DNA of 49,445 nucleotides from the NCBI GenBank assembly GCA_964619675.1, contig CAZUEO010000015.1, positions 1-49,445 of the forward strand. The letters run 5' to 3'. This DNA comes from JAPLMW01 sp964619675. Its GTDB lineage: Bacteria; Planctomycetota; Phycisphaerae; Sedimentisphaerales; UBA12454. A model generated the notes under the pieces. It saw nothing but the letters and a program-made list of their open reading frames with translations. It was not told the DNA's origin and did no database searches. The translations under genes and the position numbers were made by a program. Positions 9,776 to 18,716 of the stretch are shown here, one piece after another; within the stretch, counting starts at the first letter, position 1, and the number at the start of each line of letters is the position of its first letter.

Positions 9776-9781
9776 TATAAT
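9776..9781 (+). promoter_or_regulatory. Possible -10 element upstream of the UroD-like gene
   Basis: TATAAT at 9776-9781 within the 208-base gap between the GH116 and UroD-like genes. No convincing -35 hexamer is found 16-18 bases upstream, so this is weak. If used, it would leave a leader of about 125 bases ahead of the AAGAGG ribosome binding site. Confidence 0.25.
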
Positions 9782-9914
9782 GCCTGAGTATTTTGTCTTT
9801 TAAGATATACACAAAATATGTAGCTGAGCCGGTCTGATTTGGCGTTATGGAATGTAACCATTTACGCTGCAAGGACTTGCAAAAAATCATATTATATATT
9901 AAGAGGTAAGTAAA

Positions 9915-10949
9915 ATGACGCCGAAGCAATGGGATATTTTGCTTGATGTGGTAAACGGCAAAGCTGTCGAGCCGTTGCCGATTGGTTTTATAATTGATAG
10001 TCCCTGGCTGCCCGGCTGGGCAGGGATAACGACGATGGACTATTATTCCAGCCCGCAGATGTGGCTCGATACCAACTTTAAAGCCGTAAATACTTTTCCT
10101 GATGTTATGTTCCTGCCGGGGTTCTGGTCCGAATACGGGATGTGTACTGAGCCGTCAGCGTTCGGCTCAAAATGCTCGTGGGATACGACAGAATTGCCGT
10201 TTGCGCATCCGATTATCACTGATATCGGCAAAGCGGAATCCATTGCCAAACCCGACCCTGCCAAAGACGGTCTGCTGCCGTTTACTCTGCTGCGGCTCAA
10301 GCAAATGCAAAAGCAAATCGAAAGCAAAGGGCACACGATTAAATTTGCAATCTCACGCGGCCCGCTCAATATTGCCTCTTTCATTTCAGGAGCAACCGAG
10401 TTTCTTATGGGCACTCACACCGAGCCGGACAAGGTAAGCAATATGCTCGATATGATTACGGATTTCATAATTGACTGGCTGAAGCTTCAGGCCCAGACAA
10501 TTTCGTCGATTGACGGCATTTTTGTTCTGGACGACATTATGGGCTTTCTGTCTGAGCCGGATTTTGTTCGTTTTGCCAAGCCGTATTTAAAGCGGATTTT
10601 CAATTGCCTCGATGTAAGCGTCAGATTCTTTCACAATGATGCGCGCGGGCTTGTTTGCGCACCTCATCTTGCTGAAATCGGGGTAAATCTTTTTAACTTC
10701 AGTTACGAACACAGCCTGACCGATATGCGGAAGTTATGCGGCGATAAAGTCACGCTATTGGGCAACGTACCGCCGCGGGACGTTTTAGCGGCAGGGACGC
10801 CTGCCCAGGTAACCGAAGCCGTCAAGTCGATGCTTGATTCGTTTAAAGACCGCAAGGGCCTGATTGCTTCCTGCGGCGGGGGAATATCGCAGAATGTCCC
10901 TACAGAAAATATCAATGCATTTATCCAGGCAGTGCAGAAACACCGGTAA
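9915..10949 (+). CDS. Uroporphyrinogen decarboxylase (UroD)-superfamily protein
   Basis: 344 residues, cytoplasmic. The C-terminal half shows the UroD/MtaA-type barrel: RFFHNDARGLVCAPHLAEIG, then LFNFSYEHSLTDMRKLCGD, KVTLLGNVPPRDVLAAGTP and LIASCGGGISQNVPTENI. In corrinoid:coenzyme M methyltransferases of this superfamily zinc is held by a His-x-Cys pair and a later Cys; here the pair reads His-Asn-Asp, while the Cys in SCGGG is kept. True heme-pathway UroD is improbable, since the gene sits inside a glycosidase operon. The family is common in planctomycete sugar gene clusters but its reaction is unknown to me. A methyl-transfer or O-demethylation role is speculation. Confidence 0.8.
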   Translation: MTPKQWDILLDVVNGKAVEPLPIGFIIDSPWLPGWAGITTMDYYSSPQMWLDTNFKAVNTFPDVMFLPGFWSEYGMCTEPSAFGSKCSWDTTELPFAHPIITDIGKAESIAKPDPAKDGLLPFTLLRLKQMQKQIESKGHTIKFAISRGPLNIASFISGATEFLMGTHTEPDKVSNMLDMITDFIIDWLKLQAQTISSIDGIFVLDDIMGFLSEPDFVRFAKPYLKRIFNCLDVSVRFFHNDARGLVCAPHLAEIGVNLFNFSYEHSLTDMRKLCGDKVTLLGNVPPRDVLAAGTPAQVTEAVKSMLDSFKDRKGLIASCGGGISQNVPTENINAFIQAVQKHR

Positions 10950-10959
10950 GATAACAGGT

Positions 10960-10982
10960 ATAATCAGGTATAATACGGAGGT
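10960..10982 (+). promoter_or_regulatory. Duplicated TATAAT box and ribosome binding site before the GH115 gene
   Basis: The decamer CAGGTATAAT occurs twice in tandem (TATAAT at 10960-10965 and 10970-10975) and is followed directly by the ribosome binding site ACGGAGG at 10976-10982, five bases before the ATG at 10988. No -35 consensus is evident, and transcription from these boxes would leave almost no leader, so the promoter reading is uncertain. The ribosome binding site is secure. Confidence 0.4.
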
Positions 10983-10987
10983 TTGTT

Positions 10988-13927
10988 ATGCGGATAGCCA
11001 CATTATCTAAAATTTGTTTAGTCATTATTTTTTGTCTGTTTGCTTTTCATTGTGACGTCCTGGCCATTGGCCAGCAGCGTTACGTGGAAGCTGCTGGAAA
11101 CATATACAGTTTTCAGCTTGCTCAAAATGACAAGATTGCGACCATTTTTGTCGATTCGCAGGACTGGCCCGGCGTCATTCGTGCAGCCAATGACCTGCAG
11201 GCGGATATTAATCGTGTTACGGGTCATAGTCCGACAGTTACAAGTGACGTAAACAGCCTTGGGAGAAATACGGTAATTATCGGCACAATCGGAAAGAGCC
11301 CCGTCATTGACCGGCTGATTGGCGAAGGCAAAGTCGATGCGGGTCAGATAGCCGGCAAGTGGGAATCGTTTATCATTGCGGTTGTGGGAAAACCTTTGCC
11401 CGGTGTTAAAATGGGGTTGATTATCGCAGGCAGCGATAAAAGAGGGACCATTTACGGTATATATGACCTGTCTGAGCAGATTGGAGTGTCGCCCTGGTAT
11501 TGGTGGGCGGATGTGCCGGTCGAGCATAAGGATAATCTTTATATCAAACCCGGAAAATACGTTCAGGGCCCGCCTGCCGTCAAGTATCGAGGCATATTCC
11601 TGAATGACGAACATCCCTGCCTGACAGGCTGGGTGCTTGAAAAATTCGGCAATTACAACAGCAAATTCTACACAAAAGTTTTTGAGCTTCTGCTTCGACT
11701 AAAGGGCAATTACCTGTGGCCGGCAATGTGGAACAATGCATTCAACGAGGATGACCCATGCAATCCCAAGCTTGCCGATGAATACGGTATTGTAATGGGA
11801 AATTCTCATCAGGAGCCGATGCTTCGCGCACAAAAAGAATGGGACAGGCGACACCATAAGAGTTGGGATTATTATACTGACGCCAATACTCTTAAGGCTT
11901 TCTGGCGCGAAGGTATAAAGAGAAATAAAAATTATGAAAGCATTATAACAATGGGTCTTCGCGGGGCGAATGACACTGAAATGGCCAAAAATACAAGTAT
12001 CGAGCAATGTATGGCTATGCTGAAAGAAATTATCGACGTCCAGCGGAAAATAATTGCCGATGAAGTCAACCCTGATGTAACAAAAGTGCCGCAATTGTGG
12101 TGCCCTTATAAAGAAACGTTAGATTATTACAACGCGGGCTTTCGCGTTCCTGACGATATAACAATACTGTGGACGGACGATAACTGGGGCAATATCAGGA
12201 GACTGCCGACCGCCGATGAACGCAAAAGAAGCGGCGGAGCGGGCATCTATTATCATTTTGATTATCACGGCGGGCCGCGCTCTTATGAATGGCTCAATTC
12301 CACCCAAATCGAAAGGATCTGGGAGCAAATGAACCTTGCTTACAATTACGGCGCCACGAGAATATGGATTGTCAACGTCGGCGACCTTAAGCCGTTGGAA
12401 TTCCCGATTGAGTTTTTCATAACATTTGCGTGGGACCCGCAAAAGTGGCCTAAAGAGAAAATCTCGGAATATACCAAATTGTGGGCACAGCGCCAGTTCG
12501 GGACAAAGTACGCTGCGGATATTGCAGATATTATTTCCAAATATACAAAATATAATGCCAGACGCAAGCCTGAGCTTCTTAAGCCGGCGACTTTCAGCAT
12601 TGTCGATTACAGAGAGGCAGAGATGGTTTCAGCCGAGTGGAAGGCGATTACCGATAAAGCAGAACAAATCTACGGCAGCCTGCCTGCAAATGCGAAAGAT
12701 GCCTTTTATCAGCTTGTTCTTTATCCGACAAAAGCCAGCGCACAGGTTGCCGACCTTTATATTGCCGCAGCAAAAAATAATTTGTATGCCCGCCAAATCG
12801 AGAAAAGAGCGACCGCAAATGATATGGCGGCGCAGGTGCGTGCGCTGTTCGCGGCTGACGCAGATATGTCGAATTATTACAACAAAAAAATGGCCGGCGG
12901 CAAGTGGAACCATATGATGGACGCGGTTCATATCGGCTGGACGGCCTGGAACCCGCCGCCGAAAAATAATATGCCTTATGTAAAAGAAGTCGATGTTCCT
13001 TCCGAAGCAGATATGGGTGTTGCAGTCGAGGGTTCGACAGCGACCTGGCCTGGCGTTCTCTCATATTTGCCTTCTTTGCGATTCAGCTCCTTTGGTCAGC
13101 AGCGCCGATATATCGACATATTCAATCGCGGCAGCACCTCATTTGAGTTCTCTGCAAAGGCAGGTGCTCCCTGGATTGTGCTGAGTGATACCAACGGAAT
13201 AATTAATAAGGGAACACGTTTATTTGTCACTGTTGATTGGTCAAAAGCGCCTGTCGGTGATTCCCACGGGTCGGTGGAAATCACCGGTCCTTGGGCGGGG
13301 GGAAATGAAAAGATAATTAATCAAATCATTAATATAACCGCATTCAATCCGGCCGAACCAAACAGAGCTTCTTTAAACGGCTTTGTAGAAGCCGAGGGCT
13401 ATGTGTCAATAGAGGCAGAGCATTATACGAAAAAGGTTGATGCCGGCAGTGTCCGCTGGGAGAAGATTGATGACCTGGGAAGGACTCTGTCTTCTATGAC
13501 TATCTTTCCTGTTACAGCAGAGAGTGTTAAACCCCCGACAAATTCTCCCTGTCTTGAATATAAGATGTTCCTGTTCAATACGGGAAACATCAAGGTTGAA
13601 GCAATTGTTGCTCCTACTTTGAATTTCGTTCCCGGCCGCGGCCTGCGATACGCCGTCTCATTTGACAGCCAGCCGCCGCAAATAGTTGAAATCGTGCCTG
13701 CGAATTTTATCGCTCAGCACGGAAATATGGATTGGGAAAAAACCGTTGCCGATAGTGCCCGTTATGTGAAATCTACCCTTACAATTTCTCAGGCAGGCTG
13801 GCATACTTTGAAAATCTGGATGGTTGACCCTGCTGTCGTTTTGCAGAAAATTATCGTCAATACCGGCGGTGTCAAGCCAAGCTATCTCGGACCGCCTGAA
13901 AGCTATCGCGGCAGCAATCCAAAGTAG
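10988..13927 (+). CDS. Secreted GH115 xylan alpha-1,2-glucuronidase
   Basis: 979 residues with a signal peptide (hydrophobic residues about 8-26). GH115 hallmarks are present in order: KYRGIFLNDEHPCLTGW (about residues 199-215), LLLRLKGNYLWPAMW, GIVMGNSHQEPMLRAQKEW (about 265-283), and ILWTDDNWGNIRRLP. A C-terminal beta-sandwich begins near residue 795 (GFVEAEGYVSIEAEHYTKK), as in full-length GH115 enzymes. The family removes 4-O-methyl-D-glucuronic acid from xylan, including internal residues. This is the most specific pointer to glucuronoxylan as the target of the locus. The upstream neighbour is the UroD-like gene (38-base gap), and the GH95 gene follows after 14 bases. Confidence 0.93.
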   Translation: MRIATLSKICLVIIFCLFAFHCDVLAIGQQRYVEAAGNIYSFQLAQNDKIATIFVDSQDWPGVIRAANDLQADINRVTGHSPTVTSDVNSLGRNTVIIGTIGKSPVIDRLIGEGKVDAGQIAGKWESFIIAVVGKPLPGVKMGLIIAGSDKRGTIYGIYDLSEQIGVSPWYWWADVPVEHKDNLYIKPGKYVQGPPAVKYRGIFLNDEHPCLTGWVLEKFGNYNSKFYTKVFELLLRLKGNYLWPAMWNNAFNEDDPCNPKLADEYGIVMGNSHQEPMLRAQKEWDRRHHKSWDYYTDANTLKAFWREGIKRNKNYESIITMGLRGANDTEMAKNTSIEQCMAMLKEIIDVQRKIIADEVNPDVTKVPQLWCPYKETLDYYNAGFRVPDDITILWTDDNWGNIRRLPTADERKRSGGAGIYYHFDYHGGPRSYEWLNSTQIERIWEQMNLAYNYGATRIWIVNVGDLKPLEFPIEFFITFAWDPQKWPKEKISEYTKLWAQRQFGTKYAADIADIISKYTKYNARRKPELLKPATFSIVDYREAEMVSAEWKAITDKAEQIYGSLPANAKDAFYQLVLYPTKASAQVADLYIAAAKNNLYARQIEKRATANDMAAQVRALFAADADMSNYYNKKMAGGKWNHMMDAVHIGWTAWNPPPKNNMPYVKEVDVPSEADMGVAVEGSTATWPGVLSYLPSLRFSSFGQQRRYIDIFNRGSTSFEFSAKAGAPWIVLSDTNGIINKGTRLFVTVDWSKAPVGDSHGSVEITGPWAGGNEKIINQIINITAFNPAEPNRASLNGFVEAEGYVSIEAEHYTKKVDAGSVRWEKIDDLGRTLSSMTIFPVTAESVKPPTNSPCLEYKMFLFNTGNIKVEAIVAPTLNFVPGRGLRYAVSFDSQPPQIVEIVPANFIAQHGNMDWEKTVADSARYVKSTLTISQAGWHTLKIWMVDPAVVLQKIIVNTGGVKPSYLGPPESYRGSNPK

Positions 13928-13941
13928 CCGATAAGACCAAA

Positions 13942-16341
13942 ATGCTGTCAGGTAAAACTCATATACGGCTGTCGATTCTTGTGTTCTGCCTGTTGGCCGG
14001 GTGCAACAAACCGGCACAGGTGGCGCCATCAGCTACAAATGTAAATAACCAGGACGCGCTGACACTGTGGTATCAAAAGCCCGCAGGTCAGTGGGTTGAG
14101 GCGCTTCCCGTCGGGAACGGCCGGCTCGGCGCGATGGTTTTCGGCGGTATTAATAATGAGCGAGTCCAGCTAAACGAGGACACCCTCTGGGCGGGAGGCC
14201 CATATGACCCGACCAGTCCCATCGCGGCAAAGACGCTGCCCGAGGCACGCCGGCTTATTTTCGCAGGCGACTACAACGAAGCACAAAAGCTAATCGGCTC
14301 TAAAATGATGGCAAGACCCATCACGCAGATGCCTTATCAGCCCGTCGGCGACTTGCTTTTGAATTTCTCCAATATCGACGGGGCCGCCAATTATACACGC
14401 CAGCTTAATCTCAATACCGCCATTGCCCGCGTCGATTTCAATTCCGGTGGAGTTCGTTTCACGCGAGAGGTATTCTCAAGTCCAGTTGACCAGGTTGTCA
14501 TCGTCCGGCTAACTGCCGACAAGCCGGGGCAGATTTCATTTACGGCCGCATTGAAAACGCAGCAAAAAGCCGCTGTTGAAATTGAGAAGCCCGATACGAT
14601 TGTAATGCGAGGCGTAAATCGCCCTGAAAAAGGTGTTAAGGGTGCGTTGAAATTCCAAACGCGCCTGCGCGTGCTTGTGGACGGCGGCAAAATCATTCCG
14701 GACTCAAACTCGATTACCGTAGCAAACGCTGATTCCGCAACGCTGCTTATTGCCATAGCAACAAGCTATAAAAGCTACAAAGATGTTACCGGCGCCCCAG
14801 GGGCCCTGACTAAAAAATATATCAATAAAGCAATTAAAAAATCATATCAAACCATTCGCTGCGACCATATCGCAGAGCATCAGCGGCTGTTTGGCCGGGT
14901 TAAGCTCGACTTAGGCACAACAGAGGGAGCTAATCGCCCCACAGATGAGCGGATTAAAACATTTGCTTCTACTAACGACCCGCAGCTTGCGGCGCTTTAC
15001 TTTCAATTTGGCCGATACCTGCTCATATCAAGCTCACGCCCCGGCTGTCAGCCTGCAAATCTGCAGGGCTTGTGGAATGAAAGCGTCAATCCCCCTTGGG
15101 GCAGCAAGTACACCATTAACATCAATACCGAAATGAATTACTGGCCCGCAGAGCCGACAAACCTGGCCGAATGTGTCGAGCCGCTTATCGCGATGGTTAA
15201 CGACCTTGCCCAGACGGGCGCCCATACCGCCAAAGTCAACTGGGACGCCAATGGCTGGGTTTGCCATCACAATACGGACCTGTGGCGTGCCTCTGTGCCG
15301 GTTGATGGCGCCAAGTGGGGATTCTGGCCTACGGGCGGAGCATGGCTTTGCAAACACCTGTGGAACCATTATGAATACAGTTGCAGCAAAAAATACCTTG
15401 CCGGTGTCTATCCCGTTATGAAAGGGGGCGCACAATTTTTCCTCGATACGCTCGTCGAGGAACCCAATAACCACTACCTTGTTACCTGTCCCTCATTATC
15501 GCCGGAAAATACCCACCCATACGGCGCAAATATCTGCGCAGGCCCTACTATGGATTCGCAGATTCTGCGAGACCTGTTTACAAATTGTATCAACGCTTCG
15601 CAAATACTCGGCGTCGATAATGGCTTCCGCCAATGTCTTATTGCCGCCCGTGAGCGTTTAGCGCCTAACAAAATCGGCCGCGCCGGACAGCTTCAGGAAT
15701 GGCTCGACGACTGGGATATGCAGGCGCTGGAAATTTACCATCGCCACGTTTCACACCTTTACGGATTGTACCCCAGTGACCAGATTTCACTTTATAAAAC
15801 ACCGGCACTTGCGGCAGCGGCGCGTAAGTCCCTTGAAATCAGGGGCGACCAAGCCACCGGCTGGGGTATCGGCTGGCGGCTGAACCTGTGGGCGCGTTTG
15901 CACGATGGCGAACGTTGTTACAAAATACTAAAAATGCTCATAAGCCCGCAGCGCACTTACCCCAATATGTTTGACGCCCACCCCCCATTCCAGATTGACG
16001 GCAATTTCGGCGGCACGTCGGGAATCGCTGAAATGTTGCTGCAAAACTGCAACGGCGAAATCGAGCTGTTGCCGGCGCTGCCGAAAGAATGGCCCGACGG
16101 CTCAATAACCGGTTTGCGCGCTAAGGGCGGTTTTGAAATTGATATCACCTGGAAAAACGGCAAACTTTATACCGCATCGATAACTTCCAAATGCGGCAAC
16201 CCCATCAGCATCCGCTCCTCAATGCCGGTAAAAGTTATGTTAAAAGGTAAACCAGTTCAGTTAAATCGAGCCGAAGCAGGTGTTGTAACCTTCCAGACAA
16301 GGGCAAATTTAGAGTATAATATCTCAACCGACGATGTTTAA
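13942..16341 (+). CDS. Lipoprotein GH95 glycosidase (alpha-L-fucosidase/alpha-L-galactosidase type)
   Basis: 799 residues. The lipobox FCLLAGC near residue 22 predicts a membrane-anchored lipoprotein. The N-terminal domain begins LWYQKPAGQWVEALPVGNG and continues NEDTLWAGGPYDP, the classical GH95 start. Catalytic residues known from bifidobacterial 1,2-alpha-L-fucosidase can be placed: the two Asn in TININTEMNYWPAEPTNLAE (Asn393, Asn395), acid Glu522 in CPSLSPENTHP, and Asp686 in QIDGNFGGTSGIAEMLLQ. GH95 members act on alpha-L-fucosides or alpha-L-galactosides of plant or algal side chains, including those on xyloglucan and some xylans. Only 14 bases separate it from GH115, and its last codons overlap the GH8 leader ATG. 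Confidence 0.92.
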   Translation: MLSGKTHIRLSILVFCLLAGCNKPAQVAPSATNVNNQDALTLWYQKPAGQWVEALPVGNGRLGAMVFGGINNERVQLNEDTLWAGGPYDPTSPIAAKTLPEARRLIFAGDYNEAQKLIGSKMMARPITQMPYQPVGDLLLNFSNIDGAANYTRQLNLNTAIARVDFNSGGVRFTREVFSSPVDQVVIVRLTADKPGQISFTAALKTQQKAAVEIEKPDTIVMRGVNRPEKGVKGALKFQTRLRVLVDGGKIIPDSNSITVANADSATLLIAIATSYKSYKDVTGAPGALTKKYINKAIKKSYQTIRCDHIAEHQRLFGRVKLDLGTTEGANRPTDERIKTFASTNDPQLAALYFQFGRYLLISSSRPGCQPANLQGLWNESVNPPWGSKYTININTEMNYWPAEPTNLAECVEPLIAMVNDLAQTGAHTAKVNWDANGWVCHHNTDLWRASVPVDGAKWGFWPTGGAWLCKHLWNHYEYSCSKKYLAGVYPVMKGGAQFFLDTLVEEPNNHYLVTCPSLSPENTHPYGANICAGPTMDSQILRDLFTNCINASQILGVDNGFRQCLIAARERLAPNKIGRAGQLQEWLDDWDMQALEIYHRHVSHLYGLYPSDQISLYKTPALAAAARKSLEIRGDQATGWGIGWRLNLWARLHDGERCYKILKMLISPQRTYPNMFDAHPPFQIDGNFGGTSGIAEMLLQNCNGEIELLPALPKEWPDGSITGLRAKGGFEIDITWKNGKLYTASITSKCGNPISIRSSMPVKVMLKGKPVQLNRAEAGVVTFQTRANLEYNISTDDV

Positions 16342-16429
16342 AAGCTTTTCAAAAGGTGTTTTTATATATAGGGCAATATTACTTTTTCTCATACTGGGAC
16401 TATTTATGAATGGCTGCAAAATAATATGA
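16334..16429 (+). other. Out-of-frame lipoprotein leader of the GH8 gene (frameshift)
   Basis: ATG at 16334 overlaps the GH95 stop codon by eight bases and encodes a 31-residue peptide, MFKSFSKGVFIYRAILLFLI then LGLFMNGCKII, ending at TGA 16427-16429. It has a positive start, a hydrophobic core and a cysteine in the place of a lipobox. The GH8 domain begins in the next frame at this point. One extra A in the run AAAA at 16418-16421 would join the two as NGCKNNMNSANN. So the GH8 enzyme was, or is, a lipoprotein. A real mutation, an assembly error, or slippage on the A run are the options. Confidence 0.7.
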
Positions 16430-17649
16430 ATTCCGCAAATAACTTGGGCAACGGCTCCGGCTCATTTGCCACGGGTAAATATCGCAATGTCTTCGTCGAG
16501 GCAGGGTATTTGCAGCAGGATGTAACAACAAAAGTCAACGAGGCCTTCCGGCAATTGTTCCACGGTGAGCTAGGCAATCAGGCTGTTTATTATGCGGCTG
16601 GCGCTAACGCCAACGGCCCGCTTGCCTACATTTACGATATGGTTCACGAAGACGTCCGCTCCGAAGGTATTTCCTACGGAATGATGATAGCGGTGCAATT
16701 GGATAAAAAAGCTGAGTTTGATGCTCTTTGGAACTGGGCAATGACCTATATGTATCACGACTTGCCCAGCCATCCCGCTTATGGTTACTTCTCGTGGCAG
16801 ATGAGAACTGACGGCACGCCGATTGATGAGATGCCCGCGCCTGACGGTGAGGAATATTTTGCGATGTCGCTTTACTTTGCCGCGGCACGATGGGGCAGCG
16901 GCAGCGGTATCTATAATTACGAGGCTGCGGCTGATAGGCTTGTCAGCGATATGAAAAACCGCTCTGTTATTACAGGCCCGACGGTCAAAGGCCCTCGAAC
17001 GGGTGGGAGCCTTTTCGATGCTGAACACAAAATGGTTCTCTTTGTACCGGTTGTTGACTACTGTTGTTTTACCGACCCATCTTATCATTTACCCGCGTTT
17101 TATGAATTATGGGCGCTGTGGGGCCCGTCTGCGGACAGGAAGTTCTGGGCGCAGGCAGCAGCAGTAAGCCGCGATTTCTTTGGGCGGGCAGCGAATCCTG
17201 TAACAGGCCTGTCGCCTGAATACGCCAATTTTGACGGCAGCCCTTATGTTAGCAAATGGAACCCGCAGTCGATACATTTTCAGTACGACTCGTGGCGCAC
17301 CGCTATGAACTGGTCATTTGATTGGGCCTGGTGGGCTAAAGATATTCGTGAAAGACAATTGAGCGATAGTTTGCAGGCGTTTTTTGAGTCAAAAGGTATA
17401 TCTACTTATGGAAATCAGTTTACACTCGAAGGCGTCCGGTTAAGTACCGACGCTGACCAGGCAACCGGACTTGTGGCAGCCAATGCCGCAATGAGTCTGG
17501 CAGCAACTCATCCGCGTTCAATACAGTTTGTAAAGGCATTGTGGAGTACGCCGATACCATCCGGAAAATGGCGTTATTACGATGGTATGCTGTATATGCT
17601 GGGCATGCTCCATTGCAGCGGGCAATTCCGCATCTGGCCTCCGCAATAA
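16426..17649 (+). CDS. GH8 reducing-end xylose-releasing exo-oligoxylanase (Rex type)
   Basis: 407 residues from the ATG at 16426. The domain starts NGSGSFATGKYRNVFVEAGY. It has the catalytic acid in EDVRSEGISYGMMIAVQLDK and the pattern APDGEEYFAMSLYFAAARWG typical of Rex enzymes. The proposed base is the Asp of FQYDSWRTAMNWSFDWAWW. Rex enzymes release xylose from the reducing end of short xylo-oligosaccharides. The ATG at 16426 has no clear ribosome binding site. A lipoprotein leader lies directly upstream in another frame (16334-16429), so the annotated start is probably an artefact of a one-base frameshift, and the intact gene would run 16334-17649. Confidence 0.88.
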   Translation: MNSANNLGNGSGSFATGKYRNVFVEAGYLQQDVTTKVNEAFRQLFHGELGNQAVYYAAGANANGPLAYIYDMVHEDVRSEGISYGMMIAVQLDKKAEFDALWNWAMTYMYHDLPSHPAYGYFSWQMRTDGTPIDEMPAPDGEEYFAMSLYFAAARWGSGSGIYNYEAAADRLVSDMKNRSVITGPTVKGPRTGGSLFDAEHKMVLFVPVVDYCCFTDPSYHLPAFYELWALWGPSADRKFWAQAAAVSRDFFGRAANPVTGLSPEYANFDGSPYVSKWNPQSIHFQYDSWRTAMNWSFDWAWWAKDIRERQLSDSLQAFFESKGISTYGNQFTLEGVRLSTDADQATGLVAANAAMSLAATHPRSIQFVKALWSTPIPSGKWRYYDGMLYMLGMLHCSGQFRIWPPQ

Positions 17650-17656
17650 TGAAATG

Positions 17657-17685
17657 TTTGCATTTTTTGCCTGTTTTGTTAGAAT
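17657..17685 (+). promoter_or_regulatory. Candidate promoter for the TRAP transporter operon
   Basis: TTTGCA at 17657-17662 and TAGAAT at 17680-17685 with a 17-base spacer lie in the 81-base gap between GH8 and dctP. The -35 matches the consensus at four of six positions and the -10 at five of six. This is a moderate match; a leader of about 40 bases would follow. Confidence 0.35.
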
Positions 17686-17730
17686 GCCCGTTCAACAAAG
17701 ACCGCCAAATAAAAATGGAGTAGATGTGCA

Positions 17731-18714
17731 ATGAGGCGTAATGTTATATTGTTGCTTTCTGTATGCCTGGCTCTGACGATTGCTGCCGGCTGTGGAAAGA
17801 AAGATACCCACCCGAAGACGATATTAAAGCTTGGCCATAGTCTCGACATAACCCATCCTGTGCACAAGGCGATGGTATATATGGCCGAGAGGGCCAGCGA
17901 AAAGTCAAGCGGCAGGCTGAAAGTTGAAATTTATCCGAGTGAGCAATTGGGTACTGAAAAGGAGTGCATAGAGGCGCTCCAGCTCGGTTACCTGGCGATG
18001 AACAAGACCTCCACGGCGCCGATGGAAGGGTTTGTGCCGCAAATGAGGATTTTCGGTATTCCATATCTTTTCCGGGACTCCGAACATTTCTGGAAGGTTT
18101 TAAAGGGGCCCATAGGCAAGGAGCTGCTTTTGGCGGGACAATCCAAGGGACTTCGCGGTTTGTGTTATTACGACGCCGGCGCGAGAAGTTTTTACACCAA
18201 AAAGGAACTTCATTCTCCTGCCGACCTCGAAGGATTGAAAGTCCGCGTTATGAACAGTATTATGTCTATGAAGATGGTGCGGGCTATGGGCGGTTCTCCT
18301 ACGCCAATTCCGTGGGGTGAACTTTATACCTCGCTTGACCAGGGTGTTGTGGACGCAGCGGAAAATAACCCGCCCTCGTATTATACCTCACGTCATTTCG
18401 AGGTATGCAGATATTACACATTGGACGAACACGCAAGGCTGCCGGATATTCTCGTTATCAGCACAAGGGTCTGGAACCATCTTTCGCCCGAATTTCAGCA
18501 GATACTGCAGGAAGCGGTGGATGAATCGGTCGAATACCAGCGCAAAATCTGGGCACAAGCCGAGGAAAGTGACCTCAAAACTGTGGCTGAGGCGGGTGTG
18601 CAGATTACGCATCCGGACAAGGAGCCTTTTCGGACTGCTGTTAAAAGCGTATGGGATGAATTTGAGAATACCGATATCGGCGAGCTTATAAAAAGGATAC
18701 AGGAGGTACAATAG
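17731..18714 (+). CDS. dctP: TRAP transporter substrate-binding protein (DctP family), lipoprotein
   Basis: 327 residues with lipobox ALTIAAGC (Cys about residue 21), so it is a tethered binding protein. The DctP fold is clear: LGHSLDITHPVHKAMVYMAE at the start, GLKVRVMNS with the conserved carboxylate-binding Arg172, then PWGELYTSLDQGVVDAAENN and YYTLDEHARLPDILVIS. The EENN/EH pattern resembles binding proteins for uronates (my inference from family memory). It works with the two membrane subunits encoded next; the AGGAGG ribosome binding site of dctQ lies within its last codons. GH115 upstream and KDG enzymes downstream fit glucuronate as substrate. Confidence 0.92.
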   Translation: MRRNVILLLSVCLALTIAAGCGKKDTHPKTILKLGHSLDITHPVHKAMVYMAERASEKSSGRLKVEIYPSEQLGTEKECIEALQLGYLAMNKTSTAPMEGFVPQMRIFGIPYLFRDSEHFWKVLKGPIGKELLLAGQSKGLRGLCYYDAGARSFYTKKELHSPADLEGLKVRVMNSIMSMKMVRAMGGSPTPIPWGELYTSLDQGVVDAAENNPPSYYTSRHFEVCRYYTLDEHARLPDILVISTRVWNHLSPEFQQILQEAVDESVEYQRKIWAQAEESDLKTVAEAGVQITHPDKEPFRTAVKSVWDEFENTDIGELIKRIQEVQ

Positions 18715-18716
18715 CG

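Noticed and set aside
9915..10949. Heme-pathway hemE
   Set aside because: Position inside a glycosidase operon and the HND/SCGGG pattern fit the wider superfamily better; no other heme genes nearby.
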